This document shows positions 50,035 to 58,204 of a stretch of DNA of 64,000 nucleotides, one piece after another. Made by a program: the position numbers and the translations under genes. The notes under the pieces were generated by a model. It was not told the origin of the DNA, ran no database searches, and saw only the letters and a list, made by a program, of their open reading frames with translations. Positions within the stretch are counted from its first letter, which is position 1; each line of letters opens with the position of its first letter. This DNA comes from Bailinhaonella thermotolerans (GTDB lineage: Bacteria > Actinomycetota > Actinomycetes > Streptosporangiales > Streptosporangiaceae). Location: NCBI RefSeq assembly GCF_003594875.1, contig NZ_QZEY01000020.1, positions 104,260 to 168,259 on the forward strand. Direction: 5' to 3'.

Positions 50035-50676
50035 TCAGTCGCGCGTCCAGTCCGGCTGGGCGGTGTCGTGGACGCGGGTGGGGCGGCCGAGCAGGGCGGC
50101 CTCGCGGAACTGGTAGAGCAGGGCCCCGGTGGGCGCGTGGACGAGGATGCCGGGCCCGAGCGGCATCTGGAGCAGGGGCCGCCCGTCGCCGGCGTCGTGC
50201 CAGCGGGGCACCCCGGGCGCCAGCAGCCGGTCGAGCGGGACGGGGTGCAGGGAGGCGACCTCGACGGGGTCGGGACGCAGCTCGATCGGGCCGGGCCGGA
50301 CGGCGACGACGGGGGTGATCACGAACCCGGAGTCGGTGACGTAGTCGTCCAGCAGCCCGGCCACGTCCGCCGGGGCGAGGACGGCCCCGGTCTCCTCGCG
50401 CAGTTCGCGCAGGGCGGCGGTGACCTCGTCCTCGCCGGGCTCCAGCCGGCCGCCGGGCAGGGCCCACTGGCCGGCGTTGCGCCCTCCGGGCCCGCGCCGC
50501 AGGAGCAGCACGCACGGGACCCCGGTGTCGGCGAACACCAGCACCACCACCGCCGCCCGCCGCAGCCCGCCGCCCACGCCGGCACCCCCGGCGGGCTCAT
50601 GCCGTACGGCGCGGCGGGGGAAGGCGGTCAGGTTGGCGGCGATCCGCTCGCGCAGCTCGGCCAGGCCGGCGTCCAT
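50035..50676 (-). CDS. NUDIX hydrolase
   Basis: A 213-residue Nudix protein with a complete Nudix box, GGRLEPGEDEVTAALREL followed by REETGA, which binds the catalytic metal. The strands before it, VVVLVFADTGVPCVLLLRRG, and the 60-residue C-terminal part suggest a coenzyme A diphosphatase-like member. It would hydrolyse a nucleoside diphosphate linked to another moiety. It starts 9 bp after the ribose-phosphate pyrophosphokinase gene and ends 42 bp before alkB, so it is in the same operon, a nucleotide-metabolism and repair set. Confidence 0.88.
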   Translation of the reverse strand: MDAGLAELRERIAANLTAFPRRAVRHEPAGGAGVGGGLRRAAVVVLVFADTGVPCVLLLRRGPGGRNAGQWALPGGRLEPGEDEVTAALRELREETGAVLAPADVAGLLDDYVTDSGFVITPVVAVRPGPIELRPDPVEVASLHPVPLDRLLAPGVPRWHDAGDGRPLLQMPLGPGILVHAPTGALLYQFREAALLGRPTRVHDTAQPDWTRD

Positions 50677-50685
50677 GGCCGGGGC

Positions 50686-51630
50686 CTAGTGGTTGTCGAA
50701 CAGGGCGCTGACGGACTCGCCGTCGTGGATGCGGCGCATGGCCTCGGCCAGGGCCGGGGCGATGGACAGCACCTTGAGCTTGGGGCCGCGCTTGTCCTGC
50801 GGGAGGGGCACGGTGTTGGTGCAGACGATCTCCTCGACCTCCGGCTGGGCGGCCAGGCGGTCGATCGCGCCGTCGGAGAACAGGCCGTGGGTGCAGGCGA
50901 CGCGCACGGAGTTGACCTTGAGCTCGCGCAGCCGGTCCAGCAGCTCGATGACCGTGGTGCCGCGGGCGATCTCGTCGTCCAGGACGATGACGTCCTTGCC
51001 GGCGACGTCGCCGATGACCGAGCTGATGGCGACCTTGGAGTCGCTGAAGCGCTGCTTGGCCCCGGCCGCGACGCCGACGCCGAGCAGGCGGGCGAAGGAG
51101 GCGGCCTCCTTGGCGTTGCCCAGGTCGGGGGAGACGACGACGGTGTTGGACAGGTCGTACTGGCGGAAGTGCGCGGCCAGCTCGCGCAGCGCGTGCAGGT
51201 GGTCCACCGGGACGCTGAAGAAGCCGTGCACCTGCGGGGAGTGCAGCGTCATGGTCAGCACGCGGCTGGCCCCGGCCGCCACCAGCAGGTCGGCCACCAG
51301 CCGCCCGCCGATCGACACGCGCGGGGCGTCCTTCTTGTCCGAGCGGGCGTAGGCGTAGTGCGGCATGACCACGGTCGTGCGGGCCGCCGAGGCCCCGCGC
51401 GCGGCGTCGAGCATGAGCAGCAGCTCGACCAGGTTCTCCTGGACCGGCGGCACGAGCGGCTGGATCACGAACACGTCGCGCTCGCGGCAGTTGGCCTGCA
51501 ACTGCACCTCGATGCAGTCGTTGGCGAACCGCTTGACGCGCACCGGGTGCAGCGGCACCGCCAGATGCTCGCAGATCTCGGCCGCCAGCTCCGGATGAGC
51601 GCTGCCGCTGAACACCGCGATGTCTCGCAC
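50686..51630 (-). CDS. Ribose-phosphate pyrophosphokinase family protein
   Basis: A 314-residue PRPP synthetase. Ribose-5-phosphate and ATP sites are visible: FANDCIEVQLQANCRERDVF, MPHYAYARSDKKDAPRVSIG, VLTMTLHSPQVHGFFSVPVD and the PRPP loop VIVLDDEIARGTTVIELLDR. The flexible loop (GAKQRFSDSKV) and the PRPP loop differ from the canonical KRR and VVDDxxxTGGT forms, so this looks like a second, divergent Prs and not the housekeeping enzyme. GTG at 51630 follows GGAG. First gene of the prs-nudix-alkB operon. Confidence 0.87.
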   Translation of the reverse strand: MRDIAVFSGSAHPELAAEICEHLAVPLHPVRVKRFANDCIEVQLQANCRERDVFVIQPLVPPVQENLVELLLMLDAARGASAARTTVVMPHYAYARSDKKDAPRVSIGGRLVADLLVAAGASRVLTMTLHSPQVHGFFSVPVDHLHALRELAAHFRQYDLSNTVVVSPDLGNAKEAASFARLLGVGVAAGAKQRFSDSKVAISSVIGDVAGKDVIVLDDEIARGTTVIELLDRLRELKVNSVRVACTHGLFSDGAIDRLAAQPEVEEIVCTNTVPLPQDKRGPKLKVLSIAPALAEAMRRIHDGESVSALFDNH

Positions 51631-51829
51631 AGATGGCTCCTTGCCACACTCCGGCCGGTGCGCCCGGCCGCCGCTGATCCCCGCCCCGGGCGCGCACGCC
51701 GACCCGGCGGCGCACATGCTACCCGCACCCGCCGCTGACCTGGGTCATCGGGTACGGCACCGCCCGCCACGCCCTCGTGCTCGGGCGCGCTCCTAGGATG
51801 ATCGGGTCGCCTCCGGAGGGAACCCCGTC

Positions 51830-52456
51830 ATGTCCTCAGCCGCGCACGTGATCGCTTTCGCCGGTGTGGTCGCCGCCGGCGCCATGGCCCCCGGCCCGGA
51901 CCTGGCGATCGTGATGCGCCAGTCCGTGGTCGCGGGCCGCCGCGCCGGGATGGTCACCGCCCTCGGGATCGGCCTGGGCATCTTCGCCTGGGTGCTGGCC
52001 GCCGTGCTGGGCGTGGCCGCGCTGCTGGCCGCCTCCGCCCTGGCCTTCACCATCGTCAAGATCGTCGGCGCGGTGTACCTGGTGTACCTGGGGGTGCGGG
52101 CGCTGCGCTCGGCCGCCCGCCGTGCCCCCGCCGGGCAGGACGGGCAGCCGCCGCGGGCGGTGAGCGCGTGGGCGGGGTTCCGGCAGGGGCTGCTCACCAA
52201 CCTGCTCAACCCCAAGGCCGCGGCGTTCTTCATCGCGCTGGTGCCGCAGTTCCTGCCCGGCGACGCGGCGCTGGGCGACACGCTGCTGCTGTCGGGCGTG
52301 GCCATGGCCACCGCCGTGGCCTGGTTCCTGCTGGTGGCCAACCTGGTGGCCGTGTTCCGCCGGGTGTTCGCGCGCGACGCCGTACGGCGGGGCATGGACG
52401 CGGTCATGGGGACGGCCCTGGTCGCCCTGGGCGTCCGCCTGGCCGTCACCCGCTGA
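51830..52456 (+). CDS. LysE family transporter (RhtB-like)
   Basis: A 208-residue exporter with six membrane helices. AFAGVVAAGAMAPGPDLAIV includes the family PGP motif near the end of helix 1, GIGLGIFAWVLAAVLGVAAL is helix 2, and FRQGLLTNLLNPKAAAFFIA is the signature NPK segment. It exports amino acids or derivatives. ATG at 51830 follows GGAGGG. Confidence 0.92.
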   Translation: MSSAAHVIAFAGVVAAGAMAPGPDLAIVMRQSVVAGRRAGMVTALGIGLGIFAWVLAAVLGVAALLAASALAFTIVKIVGAVYLVYLGVRALRSAARRAPAGQDGQPPRAVSAWAGFRQGLLTNLLNPKAAAFFIALVPQFLPGDAALGDTLLLSGVAMATAVAWFLLVANLVAVFRRVFARDAVRRGMDAVMGTALVALGVRLAVTR

Positions 52457-52503
52457 GCGCCCGCCTCTCCGGCAGTGCCCGGCTCTCCGGCAGTGCGCGG
52501 CTC

Positions 52504-52890
52504 TCAGACCTCGACTCGGTACGGCAGGGCCAGCTCGTCGCCGGGGAGGCCGCGGATGCCCCAGTTGACCTTGGGCGTCTCGACGATGGTCAGCTCCACG
52601 TCCTCGGCGTCCAGGCCGAGCCCGGTCCCGAGGGCGGCGAAGACCGCGCGGATCAGGACGCGCTTGGCGTCGTCGCTGCGCCCCTCGAAGCAGAGGATCT
52701 CCACGATCAGGTAGCGCTCGCCACGGGCCGGGCAGATCAGGTCGTCCTCGTCCAGCAGCAGGAACCGGTGGAACCGCTTGCCGTCCGGCAGCCCCCAGGC
52801 GCTGGTCAGGCAGCCGTGGATCAGGTCGGACACCTCCCGCTGCCGCCCGGCCCACACGTCCCGCCGCCCGTACACCTTCACCTGCGCCAC
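52504..52890 (-). CDS. Tautomerase_2 family protein
   Basis: A 128-residue tautomerase-superfamily protein with two beta-alpha-beta units: AQVKVYGRRDVWAGRQREVS and a second beginning YLIVEILCFEGRSDDAKRVL, then ELTIVETPKVNWGIRGLPGD, the family C-terminal signature. The superfamily uses an N-terminal proline as base; here the residue after Met is Ala, using the GTG at 52890 selected by GGAGGGG five bases upstream. Activity may therefore differ, or the subfamily as a whole may lack the proline. A second GTG at 52896 would add two residues (Met-Ala-Val) and also no proline. Confidence 0.8.
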   Translation of the reverse strand: MAQVKVYGRRDVWAGRQREVSDLIHGCLTSAWGLPDGKRFHRFLLLDEDDLICPARGERYLIVEILCFEGRSDDAKRVLIRAVFAALGTGLGLDAEDVELTIVETPKVNWGIRGLPGDELALPYRVEV

Positions 52891-52996
52891 GGCCACCCCT
52901 CCAAGATCGTCCTCGTGGACCCGCAACAGTACCGGCACCCGCGCAGAGTTCGCGGGAGGGGCTGCGGGGCCGGGGCGCGCGGGGGACACTGGGGCC

Positions 52997-54172
52997 ATGC
53001 GGGCGATACGGGCGGCGCGGCTGTTCGACGGGCTCTCGGCGGCGGCCGATCCCCTGGTGCTGGTGGAGGACGGGCGGATCACGGCGGTGACCTCGGGCGG
53101 GGCCGCGCCGGAGGGCGCCGAGGTGGTGGACCTGGGGGACGTGACGCTGCTGCCGGGACTGGTGGACGCGCACACGCACCTGGCGTTCGACGCCTCGGCC
53201 GATCCGGTGGGGAGCCTGGCCGCCCGGGCCGAGGCGGGCCCGGACGCGGTGCTGGAGCGGATGCGGCGGGCCGCGCGGCGGGCGCTGCTCGCCGGGGTGA
53301 CGACGGTGCGGGACCTGGGCGACCGCGACCACCTGGCGCTGCGCCTGGCGGAGGAGACACGGGCCGATCCGGCCGCCGGGCCGCGCGTGCTGTCGGCCGG
53401 GGCGCCGATCACCGTGCCGGGCGGGCACTGCTGGTACCTCGGCGGCGAGGTCTCCGGCCCGGCGGCCGTACGGCGGGCCGTGCGGGAGCGGGCCGAGCGC
53501 GGCGCCGGGGTGATCAAGGTGATGGCCAGCGGCGGGGAGCTGACCCCCGGGATCCCCGTCCACGAGCCCGCCTTCAGCCCGGCCGAGCTGCACGCGGCGG
53601 TGGACGAGGCGCACCGGCTGGGGCTGCCGATCACCGCGCACGCGCACGCCGCCGCCGGGATCGCGCAGGTGATCGACGCGGGGTTCGACGGGGTCGAGCA
53701 CGCCACGTTCCTGACGGCCGACGGGCCGGTGTTCGATCCGTGGCTGGTGGAACGGCTGGCGGCCAGCGGGGTGGCGGCCTCGCTCACGCTGGGGCTGGCC
53801 CCGGGCTCCCCGCCGCCGCCCCCGCGCATCGCGGCCCTGCTGCCCGCGCTGGAGAAGGGGTTCGCCGACCTGCACCGCGCGGGGGTGACCCTGGTGGTGA
53901 GCAGCGACGCCGGCATCAACCCGGCCAAGCCGCACGACGTGCTGCCGCACTCGATCGCCCATCTGGCCCAGATCACCGGCGCGTCCCCGCGCGCGGCGAT
54001 CACCGCCGCCACCGCGACGGCCGCGCGCGCCTGCGGGCTGTCGCACCGGGCGGGCCGGATCGCGCCCGGCCTGGACGCCGACCTGCTGGCGGTGCCCGGC
54101 GACCCGCTGCGCGACCTGTCCGTGCTGGCCACCCCGGCCGCCGTCTTCCGCGCCGGCCACCGCGTCGTCTGA
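52997..54172 (+). CDS. Metal-dependent amidohydrolase (prolidase/imidazolonepropionase-like)
   Basis: A 391-residue amidohydrolase. Metal-binding motifs are DAHTHLAFD (HxH), the carboxylated Lys in GVIKVMASGG, the His pair in ITAHAHAAAG, and the acid in LVVSSDAGIN. The beta-sandwich edges ARLFDGLSAAADPLVLVEDG and GRIAPGLDADLLAVPGDPLR are as expected. Substrates in this branch are amidated or prolyl compounds. ATG at 52997. It is divergent from the tautomerase gene and preceded by only about 100 bp of promoter. Confidence 0.9.
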   Translation: MRAIRAARLFDGLSAAADPLVLVEDGRITAVTSGGAAPEGAEVVDLGDVTLLPGLVDAHTHLAFDASADPVGSLAARAEAGPDAVLERMRRAARRALLAGVTTVRDLGDRDHLALRLAEETRADPAAGPRVLSAGAPITVPGGHCWYLGGEVSGPAAVRRAVRERAERGAGVIKVMASGGELTPGIPVHEPAFSPAELHAAVDEAHRLGLPITAHAHAAAGIAQVIDAGFDGVEHATFLTADGPVFDPWLVERLAASGVAASLTLGLAPGSPPPPPRIAALLPALEKGFADLHRAGVTLVVSSDAGINPAKPHDVLPHSIAHLAQITGASPRAAITAATATAARACGLSHRAGRIAPGLDADLLAVPGDPLRDLSVLATPAAVFRAGHRVV

Positions 54173-54274
54173 CCGTCGCCGCCTGACCCGCCTGGCCCGG
54201 CCGCCGGGCGGCCCGTGTTCCCGTGTTCGCCCGGTGGGCCGGGCCCCGACTTCCGGCGGGACCCGGCCGGCCGG

Positions 54275-55867
54275 TCAGCCCCGCCGTACGGCGAGCTCCG
54301 GACGCCGGAGCAGGAGGACGCAGCAGGCGGCCGCGGCGGCGAGGACGGCGGCGGTGACCAGCAGGGTGGTGTGCATGGCAGCGGTGAAGGCCGTGGTGAA
54401 GGCCTCCTGGCCCAGCCGCCGGAAGAGGGCGGCCTCGCCGGCGCCGAGGCCCGGAGGTGGGGCGGGCGGGCTGAAGCGCGCGGCGCCGTCGGCGGCGGCG
54501 GCCAGGAACCCTTCGCGCAGGTGCGCGGGCAGCAGGGCGGCCTGGCGGGCGGCCTCGTCCGGGACGGCGGCGCTCAGCCGGGTGGAGAGCAGGGCGCCCA
54601 GGACGGCCAGCCCGACGACGGCGCCGACCTGGCGAATGGTGTTGGCGACCCCGGAGGCGGCGCCGGCCAGGCGGGGGTCCACGCCGTCCATGGTGACCTG
54701 CTGGAGCGGCGCGTAGGTGGCGCCGTTGCCGATCCCGATGACGATCAGGCCGGGGAGCGCGCTCCAGGCGCCGCCGCGCGGGCCGGCGGTGAGGACCAGG
54801 ACGACCAGCCCGGCGGCGAGCGTGGCCAGCCCGGCTGCCAGGATGGGCGCGCCGCCGTACCGGTCGGACAGCCGCCCGCTCCAGGCCGAGCCGAGCGCCG
54901 TGAGGGCGGCGCCGGGGAGCAGCGTCAGGCCGGTCTCCAGCGGGCCGTGCCCTCGGGCGGTCTGCAGGTAGAGGACCACGACGAGCGGGATCGCCATCAT
55001 GCCGGCGTGGAAGGCGAACCCGACGCCGTTGCCGAGGGCGAAGTCGCGCGCGGCGAACAGCGCCGGCGGTATGAGGGCCCGGCCGCCCCTGCGGCGCTCC
55101 CAGAGCCCGAACAGGGCCAGCAGCGCGACGCCGGCGACGAGCACCGAGCCGATGCTGATCGGGCCGGCGATGGTTCCCCAGTCATGGCGCTCGCCCTCGA
55201 TCAGGCCGAAGACGACGGCGGTCAGCCCGGCGGTGGCCAGGGCCACGCCGGTCAGGTCGAGCCCCTGCCCGGCGGCGGGGCGGCCGGCCGGGGCGTGGAT
55301 CAGGGCCAGCGCGATGGTGACCACGCCGATCGGGACGTTGATGAGGAAGATCCAGCGCCAGCCGAGGTGGTCGAGGATGAGGCCGCCGGCGATCGGGCCG
55401 GCCACCGGGGCCAGGCCCGCGATCGCGCCGAAGACGCCGAACGCGCGGCCGCGCACCGGTCCCGGGAAGACCGTCAGGATCGTGGAGATGACCTGGGGGA
55501 ACAGCAGCGCCGCGCCCACCGCCTGCAGCACCCGCGCGGCCAGCAGCCAGCCTCCGGAGCCGGCCAGGCCGCACAGCGCCGAGGCCGCGGTGAAGAGCGT
55601 GACGCCGGTCAGGAACAGCCGGCGGTGGCCGAAGACGTCCCCGAGCCGCCCGGCGGTGATCAGCAGCACGGTGAAGACCAGCAGGTAGGCGTCGAGCACC
55701 CACAGCACCTGGTCGTAGGTGGCGCCGAGGCCGCCGATGAGCGCGGGGACGGCGATGTTGACGATGGTGCCGTCCAGCAGGGCGGTGAAGAAGCCGGCGC
55801 AGTAGACGCCGAGGACCAGCCACGGGCGCGGCGTGGCCGGCGTCTGCGCGGGGTCGGTTGTCGTCAT
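54275..55867 (-). CDS. MFS transporter, DHA2-type exporter (14 TM)
   Basis: A 530-residue, 14-helix drug/proton antiporter. The first helix contains FFTALLDGTIVNIAVPALIG (motif D1), motif A is ITAGRLGDVFGHRRLFLTGV, and motif C is FGVFGAIAGLAPVAGPIAGG. The middle contains WRWIFLINVPIGVV, typical of EmrB/QacA proteins. ATG at 55867 follows GGAGG. A long region without genes lies upstream (55868-56461). Substrate unknown. Confidence 0.92.
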   Translation of the reverse strand: MTTTDPAQTPATPRPWLVLGVYCAGFFTALLDGTIVNIAVPALIGGLGATYDQVLWVLDAYLLVFTVLLITAGRLGDVFGHRRLFLTGVTLFTAASALCGLAGSGGWLLAARVLQAVGAALLFPQVISTILTVFPGPVRGRAFGVFGAIAGLAPVAGPIAGGLILDHLGWRWIFLINVPIGVVTIALALIHAPAGRPAAGQGLDLTGVALATAGLTAVVFGLIEGERHDWGTIAGPISIGSVLVAGVALLALFGLWERRRGGRALIPPALFAARDFALGNGVGFAFHAGMMAIPLVVVLYLQTARGHGPLETGLTLLPGAALTALGSAWSGRLSDRYGGAPILAAGLATLAAGLVVLVLTAGPRGGAWSALPGLIVIGIGNGATYAPLQQVTMDGVDPRLAGAASGVANTIRQVGAVVGLAVLGALLSTRLSAAVPDEAARQAALLPAHLREGFLAAAADGAARFSPPAPPPGLGAGEAALFRRLGQEAFTTAFTAAMHTTLLVTAAVLAAAAACCVLLLRRPELAVRRG

Positions 55868-56461
55868 GGTTGATGACCTCCATGGACGCGGGATTCCGGC
55901 CATGGGCGTGGGCGCGCTCCAGCCCGCGCCCTCGTCCGGGGAGGGGCGCGGTGAGGCTGTCTCGGTGGCGAGCCCGGGGCCCGCGACCGGTGGGGGATTC
56001 TGCCCGGCGGCGACGTGGGACGCCGCGGGGTGGCACTGAGTGCGGTGAGAACCCGGACCGGCCGCGTCAGCGGCGCGGTGCCGGTCCGGGATCGCCGGAG
56101 CGCGCGGCGGGCCGTGGGCCCGGGGACGAGATCGATCGGATCATGGCGGGACCGGGGCGGGGCCGGGCCGCTGGCCGTACTGACGGCACCATCGCGGGGA
56201 GACTCTCTTCCAGGCGTGGGTGCGACTCCCACCTGGTCCGGGCCGTCGGGGCCCGGAGAAGCTGGTCGGCGAGGCGTGAGCCCGCGGTGAGAGGTCTCGA
56301 TCGGGAGGCTAACAAGGCCCGTGATCTATGGCAACACGCCGCCGACGCGGGGAGCCGGCCTGGCGAGGATGGAGGCGATCGGCCGGCGGGAACAGCGCGC
56401 CGTGATCGACCAGAGGGGATATTCGGTGGTCGACCGGGCACCCGGCTGGCAGGCTTTGGGC
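55868..56461. other. Long intergenic region (about 590 bp) with a tRNA T-arm-like hairpin
   Basis: I find no convincing gene on either strand. The only element that stands out is GTGGG-tgcgact-CCCAC at 56216-56232, a 5-bp stem with a 7-base loop that has the geometry and nearly the sequence of a tRNA T-arm (loop TTCRANY, here TGCGACT). No matching acceptor, D-arm or anticodon arm is found upstream. The rest should contain the promoters of the two divergent flanking genes. Confidence 0.4.
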
Positions 56462-57319
56462 ATGCGCTCCCAGCTAGATGACACGCCGGGCCGTTCGTGG
56501 CTAGGCGACCCGATCGATGCCCGTTCTCTCTTCGCTCCGGAGCATGCCGCGCTGATGGCCACGCTGCGTGACCTGGGGCCCGCTGACTGGCGCAAGGAAG
56601 CGGTGCCGGGCTGGAGCGTGCATGATGTGGCCGCCCACCTCCTGGGCGACTTCTACGGACGTCTCGCCCGCGACCGCGACGGATACCGGGAAGGACCCGC
56701 GTTCGGCCCAGGCGAGACGCTGGAGACGTTCATCCACCGCATCAATCAGGAATGGGTGGACGCCTTCCGCCGGGTGAGCCCGTCAGCGCTGACCGACACC
56801 CTGGATCTGGTCGGCGGGCAGGTCTGCCGCTTCTTCGAGACGACCGATCCGGACGCGCCGTCGCTGGGGGTGTCCTGGGCGGGCGTCGATCCGGCGCCGA
56901 TGTGGCTGGACAGTGCCCGCGAGTTCACCGAGTTCTGGACTCACCGCCAGCAGATCCGTCACGCCGTCGGCCAGGACACCGACCTTCACGCGCCGTTCCT
57001 GTCCGTGGTCCTGGACACCTTCCTGCGGGCCCTGCCCCACACCCTGCGCGCGGTCGACGCCCCCGCCGGCACGCAGATCCAGGTGCGGATCGACGGCCCG
57101 GCCGGTGGCGCCTGGACCGCCACCGCCACCGAGCCCGGCTGGTCCCTCGCCGAGCCGGTCACCGGAGAGCCCGCCGCGACCGTCCACCTGGACGCGGAGA
57201 CCGCCTGGCGCCTGTGCACCCGAGGCATCCAGCCGGACACCGCCCTGGCCCGTGCCCGCATCCACGGTGACCCGCGGTTGGCCAGGGCCGCCTGCCAGAT
57301 CGTGTCCATCGTCTACTGA
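56462..57319 (+). CDS. Maleylpyruvate isomerase family mycothiol-dependent enzyme (DinB-like)
   Basis: A 285-residue protein of the TIGR03083/MDMPI type. The N-terminal DinB-like four-helix bundle includes LRDLGPADWRKEAVPGWSVH then DVAAHLLGDFYGRLARDRDG, where W and the His residues match the metal-binding pattern, and later SAREFTEFWTHRQQIRHAVG gives the third His. The C-terminal MDMPI domain has ATVHLDAETAWRLCTRGIQP. Mycothiol-dependent isomerases and transferases share it; the substrate is unknown. ATG at 56462; there is no strong ribosome-binding site. Confidence 0.86.
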   Translation: MRSQLDDTPGRSWLGDPIDARSLFAPEHAALMATLRDLGPADWRKEAVPGWSVHDVAAHLLGDFYGRLARDRDGYREGPAFGPGETLETFIHRINQEWVDAFRRVSPSALTDTLDLVGGQVCRFFETTDPDAPSLGVSWAGVDPAPMWLDSAREFTEFWTHRQQIRHAVGQDTDLHAPFLSVVLDTFLRALPHTLRAVDAPAGTQIQVRIDGPAGGAWTATATEPGWSLAEPVTGEPAATVHLDAETAWRLCTRGIQPDTALARARIHGDPRLARAACQIVSIVY

Positions 57320-57413
57320 CCCCATCCCGACGCCTCCAGCATGGGTTCGCTGACACCGCCGATCATTCATCGCGGCCGAAGGTCAGCGGTGGGGGAAACC
57401 GGCCTCGGCACCC

Positions 57414-57817
57414 GTGCGGAAGCCGCGGCCGGCGTCGTGGTGGATCGTCCCGGCCGCGCTGGGCATCGGCGGCGCGATCGGGCTGACCGCCTGGTGGCTG
57501 CCGGCGGCCCTGCCCGCCCTGCCCGCCCTGCCCGACGCCGAACCGGCCACCGCCCGGATCGAGATCGTGCGCACCGCCCTGGCCGCCGGCACCGGGGTGG
57601 GCGCGGCGATCGCGCTGATGCTCGCGTTCCGGCGGCAGCGGCACCAGGAGATCGCCGCCGCCCACGCCACCCACAGATGCTCCAGCGATCCTCGGTCGCC
57701 CTGCTGACGTTCCTGGAGGCCACGGTCGACGTCGAGCAAGGTCTCGCCGAACTCCATCGTCAGGCCACCGAGCGGCAGGCCGATGCGAACGAGCCCGGAC
57801 GGACTCCCGCGCGCTGA
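57414..57817 (+). pseudogene. Truncated pentapeptide-repeat membrane protein
   Basis: The first 80 codons (from GTG 57414) encode two membrane helices joined by a short acidic loop and then MLAFRRQRHQEIAAAHATH, the standard N-terminus of actinobacterial pentapeptide-repeat proteins. In full genes this continues DATERRVTELY and then the repeats. Here the frame breaks off into RCSSDPRSPC and stops at 57707. An overlapping frame (57677-57817, LQRSSVALLTFLEATVDVEQ) may be unrelated coding debris. The pentapeptide solenoid is absent, so the gene is a remnant. Confidence 0.6.
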
Positions 57818-58044
57818 TCTGCCTTCCACGCCGCCAAGCCCCACCCGCCAGTTTTCCAGCCGGCTCACCTGCATCAGTGCGTACATCTGCGGGCCAGGAG
57901 GTCAGGGGTGCGACCTCGCCCGCGGACTCGGGGACTGCGTGTGCCGTTCCAGCCCGGCCGGCGCGGTCTGTCCACCGGGTCATGGGTGAGCCCGCGCTGA
58001 TGGGCCGGCCCGGGTGGTCCGTCGGCGCGGGTGGTGACGAATGG

Positions 58045-58064
58045 AGATCGTTTATGCACGATCT
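58045..58064. promoter_or_regulatory. Perfect inverted repeat upstream of the metzincin gene
   Basis: AGATCGT-ttatgc-ACGATCT is a perfect 7-bp inverted repeat about 140 bp upstream of the protease-like gene, in an otherwise featureless region (57818-58204). It could be an operator for the protease operon. Confidence 0.5.
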
Positions 58065-58204
58065 GTAGCGGTGGGGTGATCGCCCGCGATGAGGTAGGTA
58101 GGGCGCGGCCGAGGCCGGTCCGGAGGCGGGCGGCGCGCGGGCCCTTCTCCGGCCGCCTCCGCGCGCCGGGCAAGGTCGGCACCCGCGAACCGTTAGGGGT
58201 TCCC

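Noticed and set aside
57818..58204. Possible gene or RNA in the region before the metzincin gene
   Set aside because: No frame shows family similarity or a good ribosome-binding site; only the inverted repeat at 58045-58064 is convincing.
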